From Nitrosospira sp. Nl5 (GTDB lineage Bacteria > Pseudomonadota > Gammaproteobacteria > Burkholderiales > Nitrosomonadaceae), in assembly GCF_900102495.1 (NCBI RefSeq), contig NZ_FMVQ01000002.1, positions 248,001 through 312,000 on the forward strand: 64,000 nt of DNA, in the 5' to 3' direction. Each line of letters starts with the position of its first letter. Position 1 is the first letter of the stretch. The translations under genes were made by a program, and so were the position numbers. The notes under the pieces are model-generated. The model had not been told where the DNA came from, did no database searches, and saw nothing but the letters and a program-made list of their open reading frames with translations. Below are positions 62,801 to 64,000 of this stretch, piece after piece.

Positions 62801-63427
62801 GTTGAATTTTGGCGACGGTGCGCCGATCGACCCATTCGGGGTCGCGAGCGCATCCAGTACCAGGCTCCGCGCCTCGGCACAAGTTCCCGGCACATCGCGC
62901 ATCGTCCGGATCTTGGGTGAGAACTTCGTGCGCGTGGCCGGGTCGCTGCGTATGGCAACCTCGTCCAGTTCACTGTCTTCGTTAACCCTTACCGGGACTT
63001 TGATTGCATCCAGAATCACTGCGTCGAACAGTTCCTTGCCGGGCGCAGCAGTCACTTCCGCCAGCGTTGGCATCGGGAGGCGATCAAGGTCTGTCAGTGA
63101 TGCTGACTGGGCGTATGGTTGATCGAAGTAGGAATAGCTGGCAGGATTTTTCAGGATGTTGCCATCGAGCCCGTAATGACCGCTTTCGAGGTCGAAATCG
63201 ACAAAGTCCTGCCCGCCATCATTGACGGTGCGGAGGTTCGTGGCTTTCCATCCATCGTCGGGGCTGCCTGCTGGTGCGATCCAGGCCTTGTGAAGTGTTT
63301 CCGTCTGGTTGCGCTGGGCATCGAACCCGGCATTCAGATCGGCATCTGTGACTGCGCTACCACCTTCAAAGTAGACACCATCGTAATTCTGGCGCGCATC
63401 GTGGTCTCTGGTAATCCTACCTTTCAT
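59813..63427 (-). CDS. DUF6519/parallel beta-helix protein
   Basis: The 1204-residue protein starts MKGRITRDHDARQNYDGVYF and then EGGSAVTDADLN, the pattern of the DUF6519 family that occurs in phage-tail-like and injection-system gene sets. Residues ~480-830 look like a right-handed parallel beta-helix, with short N-x-x-(V/I) turns and phrases such as VVIEGCGRQSVIV and RNQGLRVNDCRFF. The C-terminal part has a hydrophobic stretch (ELLLLYAALLIYYLSL) and then further beta-helix-like turns. Beta-helix folds in phage relatives form spikes or fibres. The gap to the PASTA gene is 13 bases. A fibre-like role is inferred. Confidence 0.8.
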   Translation of the reverse strand: MKGRITRDHDARQNYDGVYFEGGSAVTDADLNAGFDAQRNQTETLHKAWIAPAGSPDDGWKATNLRTVNDGGQDFVDFDLESGHYGLDGNILKNPASYSYFDQPYAQSASLTDLDRLPMPTLAEVTAAPGKELFDAVILDAIKVPVRVNEDSELDEVAIRSDPATRTKFSPKIRTMRDVPGTCAEARSLVLDALATPNGSIGAPSPKFNSGARLRVHLGAVPSPDNPCAPVLATGYFGRLNHTIKVMLADEEQFVWSFHNAEGLSRATLVDPTTLRLMTPFDDSSLFPVAGQIVELCPWDMELPNGEMTAVPLGQFHAINKGYDPHNEMIVLDTPVATDLQDWYDARLAAGDAPFLFLRFWQPASVPMATSDAIGLNIPLAHTGVFLNFLTPGMPSDQWTFSVRVNANDTVFPKRMLELQGQPPMGLERYADLIGLIHWTIDSGQVAGHLHDCRRRIRPLWQQQDCCTFKVGDGVASFGDFNSIHEAITSLPHKGGKICLLPGRHQGGTELRNRESVVIEGCGRQSVIVQHPSETPLFTIEDCVDVRLKDIYFEDGQVLAIAGARNRGLEILGVRTHGRGSAIALVRNQGLRVNDCRFFAEAEPAIIPAADFPTLRPLAFFGGSTLEIRNNGFICEASDLSLQSLGGVQIASNSDHVWFENNVISGGLGHGLTLGNLIRVDVQGLRYGDIEILQSSLGEMAIAAESNAVWQRNGRTSAFTADDMAGAAITLADRDEILNNLGDAAFQLNENPFGILNIAIQGCIAIDPSPTLPDPGEDDEDWEVYFVAGEVSHIHIVDNEFANLGGSGISSLVWNLSTRAQFGTMVVRELIVDRNHIHNCCLVAIATTLEADEIQEIGFGGIALEYVAGGKVSNNLIENIGLEVRTPSSGIHFREIVHAHIHDNVIRAIGRVERRENLNISGIAGGIIIDQCWPEYGNPTVLPGAGVGVPIGHTKMDAALTRGRFLRAAKSETRLPRGESLRIQNNSVMVNFGMSLDVRGSGSMHIADNHFTGLSYRFNPARARLAINVSVVNTELPGIELITAFIALLDLLAEFGIGGFTSKNFSYTELLLLYAALLIYYLSLNKFFDIIQFQNNQTYYENFDTSNDVISLNAVISPYDVQISNNAMKSLHADFGAWYHLLSAGYYSHQGFANRFETRPINGVFRAALTIGVGNSTYLNHASQSIDTVKLVSVSFSGDGNLTP

Positions 63428-63428
63428 T

Positions 63429-64000
63429 TCAAGCTCCTATTTGTTCATAAATCTGTAAATGTTGCCCAACGGGCAGAAATTTCGCGACGAATCGAGCGAG
63501 GTCTTCGCGCCGCTGGTTCCAGAATCTTGAGTTGCCGACGCCCATTTCAGTCCGGTATTCGCCGCCGGTCAGGAATGTCGCCTCGGCCAGGTGCGAAAGC
63601 CCGGCAAAATCGGGGTCGCCAAAGCGTTGCGACAGGAATGTGGTCCGCGGCAGTGTCTCGGGATACGTCACGCATTCAAAGCGACGGGGCAGGCGGGAGG
63701 GCAAAATACCTGTAACGGCCTCGTATCCGGCAACGGCCGAGAACCGCAGGCAGGATTGCTGGAGATTCGTGACGTAGAGCGGGCCATCGAAAATGGTGTT
63801 TGTTGCAAAGATCAGGTTGGCATGGACGGCGCCTAGGATCGTGGTGTTTTCGAGGTAAAGGCTGCTCATCTGGAACGAGATTGCGGGATCGTTCGGATCT
63901 ATCGAAACAACGATGGAATCTGAAATCCGGATTGTGCCGGCGTTGAACAGCGGCTCAACGTTCTGGGTCTCGACCAAGGGGCCCAGCACTGAATTCTCGA
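63429..64000 (-). CDS. Beta-helix protein of the injection-system operon (5' part outside window)
   Basis: The frame is open to the right edge and ends at 63429, one base from the start of the DUF6519 gene. The visible ~190 residues have a beta-helix part (ISFQMSSLYLENTTILGAVH, IFATNTIFDGPLYVTNLQQS) and the tail CLRFSAV, PRRFECV, FLSQRFGDPDFAGLSHL and EMGVGNSRFWNQRREDL. This tail is typical of long beta-helix proteins in contractile-injection and DUF4157 gene sets. The start and full length are unknown. Confidence 0.75.
   Translation of the reverse strand, partial: ENSVLGPLVETQNVEPLFNAGTIRISDSIVVSIDPNDPAISFQMSSLYLENTTILGAVHANLIFATNTIFDGPLYVTNLQQSCLRFSAVAGYEAVTGILPSRLPRRFECVTYPETLPRTTFLSQRFGDPDFAGLSHLAEATFLTGGEYRTEMGVGNSRFWNQRREDLARFVAKFLPVGQHLQIYEQIGA

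Noticed and set aside
1..64000. CRISPR arrays, tRNA and rRNA genes
   Set aside because: I found no regularly spaced direct repeats and no cloverleaf or rRNA signature by reading; a tRNAscan and Rfam run would settle this.

Overview
The window reads as chromosomal DNA of a betaproteobacterium, most likely an ammonia oxidiser of the Nitrosomonadaceae (Nitrosospira-like). I infer this from the tmk-holB-tatD order, the protein flavour, and the heavy load of cytochrome c, copper and polyphosphate functions. No rRNA, tRNA or ammonia-oxidation gene is present to prove it. GC is moderate to high, except for an AT-rich patch near 41.2-42.5 kb.

Left part (1-19.5 kb): tatD (cut by the window edge), holB and tmk; a secreted coiled-coil protein; a lipoprotein msrB-msrA pair; a candidate small RNA with its own promoter and terminator; a carboxypeptidase-regulatory/Tc-toxin-like protein flanked by two copies of a small membrane-protein gene; hrpA; hexose-6-phosphate mutarotase, a DUF3293 protein and a sugar acetyltransferase; a membrane-anchored periplasmic protein whose mature end may be histidine; ppk2 next to a Pho-box-controlled pstS; and a VapBC-type toxin-antitoxin pair. 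Two inverted copies of a ~320-bp composite repeat enclose 12.1-15.5 kb.

Middle part (19.6-42.5 kb): a patchwork of decayed mobile DNA (IS5, IS3, a broken ParDE-type pair) and metabolic islands. The islands are marC between two diverged direct repeats, a copper P-type ATPase, a REP-associated tyrosine transposase lying among its REP sequences, a chromate transporter, and a seven-gene operon (Csp-type copper storage protein, CtaG, triheme cytochrome c, CuA subunit II with fused cytochrome c, a CaCA-family antiporter, fused oxidase subunits I+III, a small membrane protein). An SDR and two alpha/beta hydrolases follow. An AT-rich, frame-broken membrane protein gene of unknown function sits beside IS3 debris.

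Right part (42.6-64 kb): a complete cusFCBA copper/silver efflux operon led by a small Cys/His-rich exported protein; a DinG/YoaA helicase; a very small (26-residue) membrane protein; and a graveyard of Tn3 transposase, resolvase, ParE and IS66 fragments. From 54.5 kb to the right edge runs one minus-strand operon typical of accessory genes of extracellular contractile injection systems: a beta-helix protein (partial), a DUF6519/beta-helix protein, a PASTA-repeat protein, and a large DUF4157 protein with an HEMTH site and an HNH-like motif. The structural genes of any such particle would lie beyond the right edge. The copper functions (CopA, Csp, CusFCBA, the oxidase) form the clearest functional theme of the window.
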